Part shown: positions 1 to 10,821 of the stretch, piece after piece | How the letters are laid out: each line of letters opens with the position of its first letter | Position numbering within the stretch: position 1 is the stretch's first letter | Origin: Microbacterium phyllosphaerae | GTDB taxonomy: Bacteria; Actinomycetota; Actinomycetes; Actinomycetales; Microbacteriaceae | Reading direction: 5' to 3' | DNA: 64,000 nucleotides | NCBI RefSeq assembly: GCF_017876435.1 | Contig: NZ_JAGIOA010000001.1 | Location: 2,728,001-2,792,000, forward strand | Program-made: the position numbers and the translations under genes | Notes under the pieces: generated by a model | What the model was told of the DNA's origin: nothing | The model's input: only the letters and a program-made list of their open reading frames with translations | Database searches by the model: none

Positions 1-950
1 CGCCCGACCAGCGAGTGGCGCACCACGTCCTCGCTCGTGAGACGGGCGAAGTGGATGTCGTCGATGCCGTCGAGCACGCGCGTCACGAGCCGGAGCCCCG
101 ATGATCCCTGCGGAAGGTCGACCTGCGTGATGTCGCCGGTGACGACCATCTTCGACCCGAAGCCCAGACGCGTCAGGAACATCTTCATCTGCTCGGGCGT
201 CGTGTTCTGCGCCTCGTCGAGCACCACGAACGAGTCGTTGAGAGTGCGGCCGCGCATGTAGGCGAGCGGTGCGACCTCGATCGTCCCTGTGGCCATCAGC
301 CGGGGCACGATCTCGGGGTCCATCATCTCGTTCAGCGCGTCATAGAGCGGGCGCAGGTACGGGTCGATCTTGTCGGTGAGCGTGCCGGGAAGGAACCCGA
401 GCCGCTCTCCGGCCTCGACTGCGGGGCGGGTCAGGATGATCCGCGTGACCTCTTTGCGCTGCAGCGCCTGCACGGCCTTCGCCATGGCGAGGTAGGTCTT
501 TCCCGTACCGGCAGGGCCGATGCCGAAGACGATCGTGTTCTCCTCGATCGCGTCGACATACTCCTTCTGCCCGAGCGTCTTGGGGCGGATGACCTTGCCC
601 CTGGTCGACAGGATCGCCTCGCCGAGCACCTCGCTCGGGCGCGGGCCGCCGTCGTTGCGCAGCAGGCGTGCCGAGCTCGTGACGTCGCTCGGAGCGAGAT
701 CGTGGCCGGCCTTCGTCATGGTCATCAGCTCGTCGACGAGGGCCTTCGCCTTCGCGACGGCCTCAGCCGATCCGGTGAGCGTGATCTCGTTGCCGCGCAC
801 GAGCACCTGGACATCCCGGTGTTCCTTCTCGAGCATCCGGAGCAGTCGATCCTGCGGACCGAGCAGCTGCACCATGGCGACACCGTCGGCGTAGATCTTC
901 TCGACGGCCGTGTCGGATGCGGTGGAAGGGGCGTTTTCGTCAGAAGCCAA
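1..950 (-). CDS. phoH: PhoH family ATPase (3' end outside window)
   Basis: The N-terminal ~316 residues of a PhoH-type P-loop ATPase; the gene runs off the left edge. Walker A is visible as GPAGTGKTYLAMAK (plus-strand complement around 490-530). The N-terminal part matches the usual PhoH extension (VQLLGPQDRLLRMLE, then an RNA-binding-like stretch). PhoH proteins are cytoplasmic ATPases linked to RNA metabolism, usually next to ybeY. The start is inferred to be TTG at 950, giving MASDENAPST; a GAGGAG lies 10 nt upstream, and the start overlaps the last 11 nt of the HIT gene, so translation is probably coupled. It is the last visible gene of the hrcA-dnaJ-rsmE-HIT operon. Family assignment is firm; the exact start is less certain. 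Confidence 0.93.
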   Translation of the reverse strand, partial: MASDENAPSTASDTAVEKIYADGVAMVQLLGPQDRLLRMLEKEHRDVQVLVRGNEITLTGSAEAVAKAKALVDELMTMTKAGHDLAPSDVTSSARLLRNDGGPRPSEVLGEAILSTRGKVIRPKTLGQKEYVDAIEENTIVFGIGPAGTGKTYLAMAKAVQALQRKEVTRIILTRPAVEAGERLGFLPGTLTDKIDPYLRPLYDALNEMMDPEIVPRLMATGTIEVAPLAYMRGRTLNDSFVVLDEAQNTTPEQMKMFLTRLGFGSKMVVTGDITQVDLPQGSSGLRLVTRVLDGIDDIHFARLTSEDVVRHSLVG

Positions 951-1287
951 CGAGCTTGTTCTCCTCGATGTTGCCGAGCACATGGGCGTGCACGTGGAAG
1001 ACGGACTGGGCGGCGCTCGCGCCGTTGTTGAAGATGAGGCGGTACTCGCCGTTCGCGTGCTCGGACGCGAGCTGCTTCGCAGCTGCGACCATCTCTGCCA
1101 GAAGGCCCGGGTCACCCTCCGCAAGCTCGGTGACGTCGCGGTACTCCTCGGTCTTGGGAATCACCAGCGCGTGCAACGGTGCCTGCGGGTTGATGTCGCG
1201 GATCGCGAACACCCGCCCGGTGTCCAGCAGGATCTCACCCGGGATGTCGCCGTTCAGGATGCGCGTGAAGATCGAGGGGTCGGACAT
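940..1287 (-). CDS. HIT family nucleotide hydrolase/transferase
   Basis: A 115-residue histidine-triad protein. The catalytic motif H-x-H-x-H is at residues 98-102 (FHVHAHVLG), and the conserved FAIRDINPQAPLHALVIPK block is near residues 27-45. Length and motifs fit the Hint/PKCI branch, which hydrolyses purine nucleoside phosphoramidates in the cytoplasm. It sits between rsmE and phoH in the same direction. The start is ATG 1287; a TAGACT hexamer ends exactly 6 nt before it, so the gene probably has its own leaderless promoter besides read-through from hrcA-dnaJ. Substrate is not deducible from sequence. Confidence 0.92.
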   Translation of the reverse strand: MSDPSIFTRILNGDIPGEILLDTGRVFAIRDINPQAPLHALVIPKTEEYRDVTELAEGDPGLLAEMVAAAKQLASEHANGEYRLIFNNGASAAQSVFHVHAHVLGNIEENKLVGF

Positions 1288-1293
1288 GCTCCC

Positions 1294-1299
1294 AGTCTA
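1294..1299 (-). promoter_or_regulatory. -10 TAGACT, leaderless start of HIT gene
   Basis: TAGACT on the minus strand is separated by 6 nt from ATG 1287, placing the expected transcription start on the start codon. No -35 match is claimed. Confidence 0.5.
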
Positions 1300-1332
1300 C
1301 CGACCGGGAGGGAGCCGGGCCGGAAGCGTCGG

Positions 1333-2061
1333 TCACCAGCGGCCGAGCGCCACCGAGAGGACGGCGATCGCGGCCGGACCTGCAGTCGACGTGCGCAGCA
1401 CCGTGTCTCCGAGCAGCACGCGCTCGGCGCCGGCATCCGACAGCTTCGCGAGTTCGTCGTCGGAGATCCCACCCTCCGGCCCGACCACGAGGACGATGTC
1501 GCGGCCGTCCGGCTCGAGTTCCGACAGCCGGGTGGTCGCGCTCGGGTCGAGCAGAAGCACCCGCTGGGACGAGGCGCGCGCCGCGAGTCCTGCGGTCGAC
1601 GCCGGAGGCGAGACCTCGGGCACCCACGCACGATGCGCCTGCTTGGCCGCCTCACGGACGATGGTCGCCCAGCGTTCGCGCCCCTTGACCGCCTTCGGGC
1701 CCTCCCACCGAGACACGCTGCGGCTCGCTTGCCACGGCACGATCTCGTCGACGCCCAGCTCGCAGGCCGCCTGCACCGCGAGCTCGTCGCGATCGCCCTT
1801 CGCGAGCGCCTGCACCAGGATCATTCGAGGATTCGGCGCAGGCTCCTCAGCACGAGCCGAGATGCGTACATCGACGCGAGACGGTGAGACCTCCTCAGCG
1901 GCGCCGGTCAGCCACACGCCGGCACCGTCCCCGACCGTCACCGCCTCGCCGACGCGAAGTCGGCGCACGACGGCGGCGTGCTTGGCCTCAGCCCCGGTGA
2001 GCGACACGAGGTCGCCGACCGTGGCATCCGACGAGGACTCGAGAAGGAAGTGCAGTGCCAT
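1333..2061 (-). CDS. rsmE: 16S rRNA (uracil1498-N3)-methyltransferase
   Basis: A 242-residue RsmE. It has an N-terminal PUA-like RNA-binding part (SLTGAEAKHAAVVRRLRVGE) and a C-terminal SPOUT methyltransferase domain. The SAM-binding knot signature is VLVVGPEGGISDDEL (about residues 181-195), followed by LGDTVLRTSTA. It methylates U1498 in the decoding centre of 16S rRNA. Length is normal for the family. It follows dnaJ after 14 nt and precedes the HIT gene by 45 nt, the order commonly seen in actinobacteria, so it is presumably co-transcribed from the CIRCE-controlled promoter. The start ATG 2061 agrees with the family N-terminus (ALHFLLES). Confidence 0.95.
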   Translation of the reverse strand: MALHFLLESSSDATVGDLVSLTGAEAKHAAVVRRLRVGEAVTVGDGAGVWLTGAAEEVSPSRVDVRISARAEEPAPNPRMILVQALAKGDRDELAVQAACELGVDEIVPWQASRSVSRWEGPKAVKGRERWATIVREAAKQAHRAWVPEVSPPASTAGLAARASSQRVLLLDPSATTRLSELEPDGRDIVLVVGPEGGISDDELAKLSDAGAERVLLGDTVLRTSTAGPAAIAVLSVALGRW

Positions 2062-2075
2062 CAGCGCCGTCCGGA

Positions 2076-3191
2076 TCAGTGCGAGCGGAAGCGGTCGCGG
2101 AGCTTCGAGAAGAGTCCCTGCTGGAACTGAGCGAGCTGGGGTCCCGGTGCCTTCGTCTTCTTCGCGAAGTCCTCGATGAGCGCACGCTGCGCCGAATCGA
2201 GCTTCGTGGGTGTGACCACCTGCACGCCGACCCGGAGATCTCCGCGCTGGGTCCCGCGCAGCGGGGTGATTCCGCGGCCCTTGATCGTGAGGACGTCACC
2301 CGACTGCACTCCGGAGCGGACCTCGAGGTCGACCTCGCCGTCGAGACCCTGGATCGTCGTCTCGGTGCCGAGGATCGCGTCGGGCATCGACACCTCGAGC
2401 GTCGCCAGCAGATCGTCGCCGTCGCGGCTGAACGACGGATGCGGGTTGACGGTGACCTCGACGTACAGATCGCCGTTCGGGCCGCCCGCCTTGCCCACCT
2501 CGCCGGAACCGGGGAGCTGCAGGCGCAGCCCCGTCTCGACGCCGGCCGGGATGTCGAGGGAGACCGTGCGACGCGAACGCACGCGGCCCTGGCCGCCGCA
2601 CGTGCCGCAGGGGTAGGGGATGGTCGTGCCGTAGCCCTCGCAGGTGCCGCACGGCTGCGAGGTGACGACGTTGCCGAGCAGGCTACGCACCTGGCGCTGC
2701 ACGTGGCCCGATCCGCCGCAGATGTCGCAGGTGACCGGCGACGTGCCCTCCTGACAGCACGAGCCGTTGCACATCTCGCACAGCACCGCCGTGTCGACCT
2801 CGATGTCGCGGTGCGCGCCGAAGACGACGTCACCCAGATCGAGGGTCACGCGCACCAGTGCATCTTGGCCGCGCTCACGACGCGAACGCGGGCGCGCTCC
2901 TCGGCCGCCACCCTGACCCGCGCCGAAGAACGTCTCGAAGATGTCGCCGAAACCGCCGAAGCCGCCGAAGTTCCCGGCTGCTCCGTCTCCGCCGCCCATG
3001 TCGTAGCGACGGCGCGAATCGTCATCGCTGAGCACGTCGTACGCGTGCGTGACGAGCTTGAACCGTTCGGCCGCGTCTTCTCCCGGGTTCACGTCCGGGT
3101 GGAGCTGACGAGCCAGGCGTCGGTACGCCTTCTTGATCTCGTCGGTGGAGGCGTCGCGAGAGACGCCGAGTACCTCGTAGTGGTCTGCCAC
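2076..3191 (-). CDS. dnaJ: Chaperone DnaJ
   Basis: A 371-residue type I DnaJ. The J domain has HPD at residues 31-33, followed by a G/F-rich linker ([17 protein letters not shown]), a zinc-binding region with four Cys motifs and a C-terminal substrate-binding domain. It stimulates DnaK ATPase activity and delivers unfolded clients. The second to fourth zinc motifs follow CxxCxGxG ([24 protein letters not shown]). The first reads CEMCNGSC, with Cys at the usual last Gly, a small deviation. The gene uses a GTG start at 3191 and follows hrcA by 40 nt. This is the DnaJ2-type hrcA-dnaJ pair of actinobacteria; a dnaK-linked paralogue is expected elsewhere. Confidence 0.97.
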   Translation of the reverse strand: MADHYEVLGVSRDASTDEIKKAYRRLARQLHPDVNPGEDAAERFKLVTHAYDVLSDDDSRRRYDMGGGDGAAGNFGGFGGFGDIFETFFGAGQGGGRGARPRSRRERGQDALVRVTLDLGDVVFGAHRDIEVDTAVLCEMCNGSCCQEGTSPVTCDICGGSGHVQRQVRSLLGNVVTSQPCGTCEGYGTTIPYPCGTCGGQGRVRSRRTVSLDIPAGVETGLRLQLPGSGEVGKAGGPNGDLYVEVTVNPHPSFSRDGDDLLATLEVSMPDAILGTETTIQGLDGEVDLEVRSGVQSGDVLTIKGRGITPLRGTQRGDLRVGVQVVTPTKLDSAQRALIEDFAKKTKAPGPQLAQFQQGLFSKLRDRFRSH

Positions 3192-3231
3192 AATGGCCCT
3201 TCTGCGTGTATGTGTCGTCTGGGCGCCCGCG

Positions 3232-4263
3232 TCAGCGGGACGCCTCGTCTTCGTCGAGCATCCGCGAGAGATAGCGGGCGACAGCCCGCGCCGCCGCGAG
3301 GTTGCTCGGATAGTCCATGCGCGTCGGCCCCATCACGCCGACTCGCGCCGTGCCGCTGGGCGCGGCGTAGTTGCTCGCCACGATCGACGCCTCACCGAGG
3401 CCGAACGACGCGTTCTCCGTGCCGATGCTGGCCGCGAGGCCATGTGCGTCGGTCTCCATCTCGCTCATCAGGCGCAGCAGAGTCACCTGCTCCTCGATCG
3501 CCTCGAGCAGAGGATGGATGCTGCCCCGGAAGTCCTGCTCGCGTCGGGCGAGGGTCGCGGCACCCGCCATCACCAGGCGCTCCTGGCGGAACGCCCCGAG
3601 TTCGTCGATGATGATGCTCGCGAGTGCGCGGAGCGCCACGTCATGCGAGTGCTCATCGGCGGCGAGCAGGCTCTGCAGTCCTTCGGCCGCGTCGCTCACC
3701 GCTCTCCCGGTGATCAATGCCGACAGGCGCACGCGAAGCAGCACCATGTCGGCCTCGTCGACGTCGACCGGCAGCGGCGCCATGCGCTGCGAGACACCGC
3801 CCGCGTCGGTGACGAGCACGATGAGAACCCGGTTCGCGGAGAGCGCGACGAGTTCGAGGTGAGTGAGGTGCGCGCGCGCGAACGACGGGTATTGCGCGAG
3901 CGCGACCTGCCCGGTGAGCTGAGTGAGCACGCGGACCGTGCGCACCATCAGGTCGTCGAGGTCGGCCGGCGCCGTGAGGAACGACTCGATCGCGGTGCGC
4001 TGCGCGACCGTGAGAGGACGCAACTGCGCGAGGTGGTCGACGAAGACGCGGTAGCCCTTGTCGGTCGGGACCCGGCCCGAAGACGTGTGCGGGGCAGCGA
4101 TCAGCTCTTCGTCCTCGAGCAGAGCCATGTCGTTGCGGATCGTCGCAGCCGAGACCCCGAACGAGTAGCGGTCGACGATGGATCGGCTGCCGACGGGCTC
4201 GTGCGTCTCGACGTAGTCCTGCACGATCGCGCGGAGAACCTGGAGGCCTCTTTCACTGACCAT
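3232..4263 (-). CDS. hrcA: Heat-inducible transcription repressor HrcA
   Basis: A 343-residue HrcA. The N-terminal winged helix is evident ([20 protein letters not shown], then [19 protein letters not shown]), and the C-terminal GAF-like part ends in [20 protein letters not shown], typical of the family. It represses heat-shock genes by binding CIRCE and depends on chaperone for folding. The start is set to ATG 4263 (MVSERG): the sequence just upstream carries GGAGGGAG, while in-frame extension would cross the CIRCE operator. A CIRCE element lies 17 nt upstream, so the hrcA-dnaJ operon is autoregulated. Confidence 0.96.
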   Translation of the reverse strand: MVSERGLQVLRAIVQDYVETHEPVGSRSIVDRYSFGVSAATIRNDMALLEDEELIAAPHTSSGRVPTDKGYRVFVDHLAQLRPLTVAQRTAIESFLTAPADLDDLMVRTVRVLTQLTGQVALAQYPSFARAHLTHLELVALSANRVLIVLVTDAGGVSQRMAPLPVDVDEADMVLLRVRLSALITGRAVSDAAEGLQSLLAADEHSHDVALRALASIIIDELGAFRQERLVMAGAATLARREQDFRGSIHPLLEAIEEQVTLLRLMSEMETDAHGLAASIGTENASFGLGEASIVASNYAAPSGTARVGVMGPTRMDYPSNLAAARAVARYLSRMLDEDEASR

Positions 4264-4279
4264 CACGACTCCCTCCCTC

Positions 4280-4304
4280 TGGCACTCACTGGGTACGAGT
4301 GCCA
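4280..4304. promoter_or_regulatory. CIRCE operator (HrcA binding site)
   Basis: GGCACTC at 4281-4287, a 9-nt spacer, then GAGTGCC at 4297-4303: the inverted repeat and spacer of CIRCE (consensus TTAGCACTC-N9-GAGTGCTAA), with T/A flanks. It directly abuts a TAGAAT hexamer (4305-4310, minus) that is a good -10 for hrcA, so bound HrcA would cover the transcription start. The divergent carboxylesterase -10 lies 38 bp away at 4342-4347 and may also be affected. Confidence 0.93.
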
Positions 4305-4310
4305 ATTCTA
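4305..4310 (-). promoter_or_regulatory. -10 TAGAAT of hrcA-dnaJ operon
   Basis: TAGAAT on the minus strand immediately upstream of CIRCE; the transcript would start inside the operator, 40 nt before the HrcA ATG. No clear -35 hexamer is seen. Confidence 0.5.
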
Positions 4311-4341
4311 CCCGCCGAGGCGGGCGCCGCGCTGATCCCCC

Positions 4342-4347
4342 TACGAT
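4342..4347 (+). promoter_or_regulatory. -10 TACGAT, leaderless start of carboxylesterase
   Basis: TACGAT ends 7 nt before ATG 4355. An in-frame ATG at 4346 overlaps this hexamer and is therefore disfavoured as the start. Confidence 0.5.
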
Positions 4348-4354
4348 GACGGGT

Positions 4355-5770
4355 ATGAGTGTCGCACCGCAGGTCACCGTGTCCACCGGAATCGTGCGCG
4401 GCGAGGCTGTCGGCGGGGTGCACCGATACCTCGGAATCCCGTACGCCGCCGCCCCGTTCGGGCCCAACCGCTTCCGGGCTCCTCAGTCGGCTCCCGCGTG
4501 GGAAGGCGTTCGCGACGCCGTGAGTTTCGGACCGACGGCTCCTCAGCATCCGTACCCCGGCGCCATCGGCGATCTGCTCGGTTCGGTCGAGATCCCCGGA
4601 GACGAGATCCTTTCGGTCAACGTCTGGGCTCCGGACGACGCCGACGGTGCACCGGTCGTCCTCTGGATCCACGGTGGCGCACTCGAGCGAGGCACCGCCG
4701 CGCTCCCCCTGTACGACGGATCGGGGTTCGCTCGGGCGGGCATCGTGTTCGCCTCGATCAACTACCGCCTGGGATCCGAGGGCTTCTCGGTGCTCACGGG
4801 GGCTCCCCGGAATCTGGGACTCCAGGATGCCGCCGCGGGACTCGCCTGGGTGCACGAGGAGATCACGTCATTCGGCGGCGATCCCTCGCAGATCACCGTG
4901 ATGGGCGAATCCGCCGGCGGCGCCATCGTCGCCGGTCTGCTCGCCGTCGACTCGTCGCGAGAGCTCATCGCGCGGGCGATCATCGAATCCGGACCACTCG
5001 AGGCGCAGACCGCGAAGAAGGCCGGGCGCGTCACGGCGCAGCTCGCGAAGCGGCTCGGGATCAGGGCCGACCGCGCGAGCTTCCTCGGGGCATCTCCCGC
5101 GAAGCTGCTGCATGCGCGACGGCGGCAGTCCTCCGGCTCGTCTCCGCTGGGTGGGGCGCCCGGATTCCAGTTCGCCGTGGACGCCGAGTCGCTGCCTCGC
5201 TCGCCCCACGAGGTGCTCGCCGACACGGACACGCCCCTGCTCATCGGAAGCAACACCGATGAATACCGACTCTGGTTTCCCCCGGCTGCGCTGGCGGGAA
5301 TCAGCGAGGCGAAGCTGCTGCTCGCGCGGCTCGCCCTGCGGATCCCCCGGGCCGCCGTCGCGGCCTATCGATCGACCTTCCCCGGTGCCTCCACCGGCGA
5401 GATCTTCGGCCAGCTCGCCACGGACATCATGCTGCGCGCGCCGCTGACTCGACTGGCCAGGGCGCGCACAGCGCCGACGTACGTCTACGAGTTCGCCTGG
5501 CAGAGCACTGTCCGCGACCTGCGTGCGGCGCACGCCCTGGAGCTCGGCTTCGTGTTCGATCGCCTCGGCGATCCTGAGGCTCAGCGGCTCGCCGGACAGG
5601 ATGCTCCGCAGAGACTCGCGGACGAGATGCACAGAGCATGGATCTCGTTCATCAAGACCGGCGACCCCGGGTGGCCGGTCTTCGGCACGGAGAGGATCAC
5701 ACGCCTGTTCGACACCGAGAGCTCCACCGTCACGCAGCGCCGGACGGACGCACTCGACATGCTGCCCTAG
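4355..5770 (+). CDS. Type B carboxylesterase/lipase family protein
   Basis: A 471-residue alpha/beta-hydrolase of the carboxylesterase type B family, which hydrolyses carboxylic esters. The N-terminal signature is YLGIPYAAAPFGPNRF, the oxyanion loop WIHGGAL, the nucleophile motif GESAGGA (Ser near residue 187) and the likely catalytic His in the AHALELGFVF segment. No signal peptide is present, so it is cytoplasmic. It stands alone, divergent from hrcA and convergent with hemW (13-nt gap). ATG 4355 (MSVAPQ) is preferred over ATG 4346 because of the -10 hexamer. The natural substrate is unknown; p-nitrobenzyl esterase-like enzymes are the nearest kind. Confidence 0.9.
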   Translation: MSVAPQVTVSTGIVRGEAVGGVHRYLGIPYAAAPFGPNRFRAPQSAPAWEGVRDAVSFGPTAPQHPYPGAIGDLLGSVEIPGDEILSVNVWAPDDADGAPVVLWIHGGALERGTAALPLYDGSGFARAGIVFASINYRLGSEGFSVLTGAPRNLGLQDAAAGLAWVHEEITSFGGDPSQITVMGESAGGAIVAGLLAVDSSRELIARAIIESGPLEAQTAKKAGRVTAQLAKRLGIRADRASFLGASPAKLLHARRRQSSGSSPLGGAPGFQFAVDAESLPRSPHEVLADTDTPLLIGSNTDEYRLWFPPAALAGISEAKLLLARLALRIPRAAVAAYRSTFPGASTGEIFGQLATDIMLRAPLTRLARARTAPTYVYEFAWQSTVRDLRAAHALELGFVFDRLGDPEAQRLAGQDAPQRLADEMHRAWISFIKTGDPGWPVFGTERITRLFDTESSTVTQRRTDALDMLP

Positions 5771-5783
5771 CGGTCGCCGCGGG

Positions 5784-7001
5784 TCAGTCCGTGAGCTCGC
5801 GCACCACCGCGTCGGCGAGCAGGCGTCCACGAAGCGTGAGCTGCACGCGCCCGCGCACCGCGGCGGCGGGGTCGACGAGGCCGTCCGCGATCAGGCCGGC
5901 GACACGCGCGCGCTTGTCCTGTTGCAGGTCGGCGACCGCGATCCCCTCGCGGATGCGGCTCAGCAGCAGGACCCGCTCGAGAGTCCTCGATTCCGCATCG
6001 GGACGCTCGGTTCCGGCGGCCGGCGACTCCTCGGCGGCGAGACGCTGCGCGTAGGCGGCCGGGTGCTTCACGTTCCACCACCGGAGCCCTGCGACGTGGC
6101 TGTGCGCGCCGGGGCCGAAGCCCCACCAGTCACTCCCCCGCCAGTACGCGAGGTTGTGTCGCGAGCGCTGTTCCACAGTGCGCGACCAGTTGCTGATTTC
6201 GTACCAGTCGAAGCCCGCCGCTGCGAGACGCGCATCGGCGAGCTCGTACATGTCTGCCTGCAGGTCGTCGTCCGGCGTCGGCACCTCGCCACGGCGGATC
6301 TGCCGCGCGAGCTTCGTGCCGTCCTCGATGATCAGCGCGTACGCCGAGATGTGGTCCGACTCGAGTGCGAGCGCCGCATCGAGCGATGCCTCCCAATCGC
6401 CGAGCGACTCACCGGGGGCGCCGTAGATGAGGTCGACGCTCACGGCGAGGCCTGCGTCCTTCGCTGCGGCGACCGCCGTCGTCACGTTCTCGGGGCGATG
6501 GGTGCGATCCAGCGCCGCAAGCACGTGCGGCACCGCCGACTGCATGCCGATCGACAGTCGGGTCACACCGGCGTCCGCGAGTGTGCGGGCGACCGCGGGC
6601 GTCACGGTGTCGGGGTTGGCCTCGACCGTGACCTCGGCGCCGGCCACCAGGCCGAACGCGTCGGTCGCGGCCCCGAGCATCCGAGCGAGGTCCCCCGCAG
6701 GGAGCAGCGTCGGGGTGCCTCCGCCGAAGAACACGGTGTCCATCGGTCGCAGCGCGCCCGCATCCGCGAGAACGCGCTTCGCCAGGTCGATCTCGGTGAT
6801 CAGGGTCGAGGCGTAGTCCTCCTGCTTCGCGCCGCGAAGCTCGCCGGACGTGTAGGTGTTGAAATCGCAGTAGCCGCAGCGCACCCGGCAGAAGGGGACG
6901 TGCAGATAGGCCGAGAACGGCACAGCCGGGTCGATCGCGAGATCGGACGGAAGGCGTCCGTCTGCCGGTGCCGGATCGCCCAGGGGAAGGGGACCGGCCA
7001 T
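5784..7001 (-). CDS. hemW: Radical SAM protein HemW (heme chaperone, HemN-like)
   Basis: A 405-residue radical SAM enzyme. The 4Fe-4S motif C-x3-C-x2-C is at C38, C42 and C45 (FCRVRCGYCDFN), followed by GGGTPTLLP and the typical NPDTV and YGAPGES segments. HemW proteins were long annotated as oxygen-independent coproporphyrinogen oxidases, but most are heme-binding chaperones that insert heme into respiratory enzymes. The cluster motif lacks the extra Cys of true HemN (CxxxCxxC followed by Asp-Phe, not Cys), which supports HemW. It follows the DUF1990 gene after 16 nt and lies downstream of lepA, a common actinobacterial order. Confidence 0.93.
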   Translation of the reverse strand: MAGPLPLGDPAPADGRLPSDLAIDPAVPFSAYLHVPFCRVRCGYCDFNTYTSGELRGAKQEDYASTLITEIDLAKRVLADAGALRPMDTVFFGGGTPTLLPAGDLARMLGAATDAFGLVAGAEVTVEANPDTVTPAVARTLADAGVTRLSIGMQSAVPHVLAALDRTHRPENVTTAVAAAKDAGLAVSVDLIYGAPGESLGDWEASLDAALALESDHISAYALIIEDGTKLARQIRRGEVPTPDDDLQADMYELADARLAAAGFDWYEISNWSRTVEQRSRHNLAYWRGSDWWGFGPGAHSHVAGLRWWNVKHPAAYAQRLAAEESPAAGTERPDAESRTLERVLLLSRIREGIAVADLQQDKRARVAGLIADGLVDPAAAVRGRVQLTLRGRLLADAVVRELTD

Positions 7002-7017
7002 CAGAGAACTGCGGCCA

Positions 7018-7671
7018 TCAGACCGGAGTCGCGTAGAGCGGCGAGATCGCGCGCAGGTAGCGTGCGAACAGCTCCCGGCGACGGCGCTTCACGAGCGCGG
7101 GGACGAAGCGGTACAGCAGGGAGTTCGGCGCATCGAAGGCGCGCACCGAGAACCACACCTCGTCGTTGTCCTCACGCCAGTCGATGTCGAAGGATTCCTC
7201 ACCGCGCACGACGGAGCCGCCGACGGTGCCGAGCACGAAACCGATGCGGCGCTTCTCCTCGGTCACCGAGATCACACGAAGTTCGGCATCCGCGCGCATC
7301 CCGCTCACACGCCCGTGCAAGCGCAGGGTCATCCCCGGTCCTGCGAAGGGCGTGCCCTCGGCGTCGAAACGCTGCTCGACGTCGTTCTTGCTCGGGGCGA
7401 TGGGCGTGCCCTCCGCATCGAAGCTCACGCCGGCGTACGCGGGGCCCGGTGCCGGGCGGACATCCTCGACTGTCAGACCCGAGGCGCGTTGCGCCGTCCA
7501 GGTCAGGAGCGATTCACCGGCGGATTGGAAGCGTTCGATGCCGCTGCCGATCCGCCAGGAGTTCTCCGCCGGGATGCTGCGCTCCGGCGGGTACTGCATC
7601 AGATCGGGCGCGTGGGTCGCACCCACGGCCGCATAGTCCACCGTGTCGTCTCGGAAAGTCCCGCGCCGCAT
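7018..7671 (-). CDS. DUF1990 family protein
   Basis: A 217-residue protein of the DUF1990 family. The N-terminal YAAVGATHAP, the W-RIGSGIERFQSAGE block and the late RGEESFDIDW plus FDAPNSLLYRFVPALVKRRR regions match this family of unknown function, found in actinobacteria and plants. No signal peptide or membrane segment is seen. The longer frame begins upstream, but ATG 7671 (MRRGTF) is chosen because TAGGCT ends 7 nt before it. Co-directional with hemW (16 nt) and lepA (72 nt upstream). The fold resembles lipid- or ligand-binding domains, but no biochemical role can be inferred. Confidence 0.85.
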   Translation of the reverse strand: MRRGTFRDDTVDYAAVGATHAPDLMQYPPERSIPAENSWRIGSGIERFQSAGESLLTWTAQRASGLTVEDVRPAPGPAYAGVSFDAEGTPIAPSKNDVEQRFDAEGTPFAGPGMTLRLHGRVSGMRADAELRVISVTEEKRRIGFVLGTVGGSVVRGEESFDIDWREDNDEVWFSVRAFDAPNSLLYRFVPALVKRRRRELFARYLRAISPLYATPV

Positions 7672-7678
7672 GATTTCG

Positions 7679-7684
7679 AGCCTA
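7679..7684 (-). promoter_or_regulatory. -10 TAGGCT, leaderless start of DUF1990 gene
   Basis: TAGGCT lies 7 nt upstream of ATG 7671 on the minus strand, within the 72-nt gap after lepA, and supports the short start. Confidence 0.45.
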
Positions 7685-7743
7685 CTTCCCGTTCCCTGGA
7701 CGATCACCCTGTACGCGCCGGGAACGACCCGACCCGACGGCTG

Positions 7744-9597
<1,854 letters not shown>

Positions 9598-9837
9598 GTC
9601 CAGATGATTCTACGGTGAGGCACCGCTAATGCCCGATTCGCTCGATCCGGTGATATTCTGCCGAGGTTGCCCGGGAGCAATCCGTGACACCGGATCCCGT
9701 GAGCGATAAGACTCCGTCACAGACCAAGTGCAGGCGTCGTGTCGCGCAGATCGGCTGATGGTGATTGACTGTCTTCCCGGCTCAGCGTTGCGTCGGCGGA
9801 TCCCGCGCGCGTCTGTAAAAGAGAAAGAATCATCACC
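9598..9837. other. Intergenic region between lepA and the peptide transporter
   Basis: A 240-nt gap. On the minus strand the lepA -10 (TAGAAT, 9607-9612) is visible. On plus, TATTCT at 9654-9659 is a possible -10 for the transporter, leaving a leader of about 170 nt. I recognise no riboswitch class and no short ORF with a good ribosome-binding site. A purine-rich AAAAGAGAAAGA stretch (9816-9828) precedes the TTG start. Confidence 0.4.
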
Positions 9838-10821
9838 TTGATCAAGTATCTGTTGCGCCGCCTGCTGGGATGGGTGCTGATGATCGTCATCGCGACGAAC
9901 ATCACCTACTTCCTCGCGTGGCTGTACCTCGACCCGGAGAACAACTACGTCGGACGGCGCCCCCCGCTCTCCGCCGAGCAGATCGACAATCTTCTGCGTC
10001 CTCGCAACCTCAGCGAGTCGGTCCCTCTCATCGAGCGGTGGTGGACCTGGTTCTCGGGAATCATCTTCCGCTGGGACTGGGGCCTCGGTCCCACCGGCGA
10101 ATCCGTCAACGAGCAGGTCGCCTACCGGGTCTGGGTCAGCGCCGAACTGGTTCTCGGAGCAACCATCATCACGACGATCCTCGGCATCGCGCTGGGCGTC
10201 TACACGGCGTCTCGCCAGTACAAGCTCGCCGACCGCATCGGCCAGGGCACGAGCATCATCACGATGAACATCCCGACCGTTGTCGCAGGTTTCGCCCTGG
10301 TGCTCCTCGCGATCAACTTCAACAACGCGGTCGGAACCACGGTGTTCTACGTGACCGGCTCTTCCAGCCAAGGCGTCGAGGGCTTCTTCCCGGTCCTTCT
10401 CGACGTGTTGCAACATCTGACGTTGCCCACTCTCGGCCTCGTGCTCACGGGATACGCATCGATCCACTTCCTGCAGCGCTCGCTGCTGCTCGACAACATC
10501 AAGGCCGACTACGTGCGCACAGCACGGGCCAAGGGGCTGACCAAGCAGCAGGCGATCCGCAAGCACGCTCTCCGGACGTCGCTGATCCCCGTGGCCACGC
10601 AGGTCGCCTTCACGATCCCACTCGTGTTCACCGGCGCGGTCATCACCGAGCGCATCTTCAACTGGAACGGTATGGGCAAGTACTTCCTCGACACACTGAA
10701 CAACAACGACGTCCACGGCGTCGTCGCGGTCGCGGCATTCGGCGCCCTGATGACCGCGATCGGCGCCATCCTCGCCGATGTCGCGGTGGTCGTCCTCGAT
10801 CCGAGAGTGCGGGTGAGCTGA
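9838..10821 (+). CDS. Oligopeptide/dipeptide ABC transporter permease (DppB-like)
   Basis: A 327-residue inner-membrane permease. It starts with the typical IKYLLRRLLGWVLMIVIATN segment and has about six membrane spans. The EAA-type coupling loop is YVRTARAKGLTKQQAIRKHALR (about residues 222-243). The start is TTG 9838 with only a weak purine-rich ribosome-binding site. Its TGA overlaps the ATG of the second permease by one base. It pairs with that permease to form the translocation channel of a family 5 (Opp/Dpp) importer. The long periplasmic insert between the first two helices is usual. The substrate (peptide, sugar oligomer or nickel-like ligand) cannot be fixed from sequence. Confidence 0.92.
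   Translation: MIKYLLRRLLGWVLMIVIATNITYFLAWLYLDPENNYVGRRPPLSAEQIDNLLRPRNLSESVPLIERWWTWFSGIIFRWDWGLGPTGESVNEQVAYRVWVSAELVLGATIITTILGIALGVYTASRQYKLADRIGQGTSIITMNIPTVVAGFALVLLAINFNNAVGTTVFYVTGSSSQGVEGFFPVLLDVLQHLTLPTLGLVLTGYASIHFLQRSLLLDNIKADYVRTARAKGLTKQQAIRKHALRTSLIPVATQVAFTIPLVFTGAVITERIFNWNGMGKYFLDTLNNNDVHGVVAVAAFGALMTAIGAILADVAVVVLDPRVRVS

Noticed and set aside
2055..3611. Long plus-strand frame (518 codons) opposite dnaJ and hrcA
   Set aside because: Shadow of dnaJ in a GC-rich frame; Arg/Ala/Leu/Asp-rich and without family motifs.
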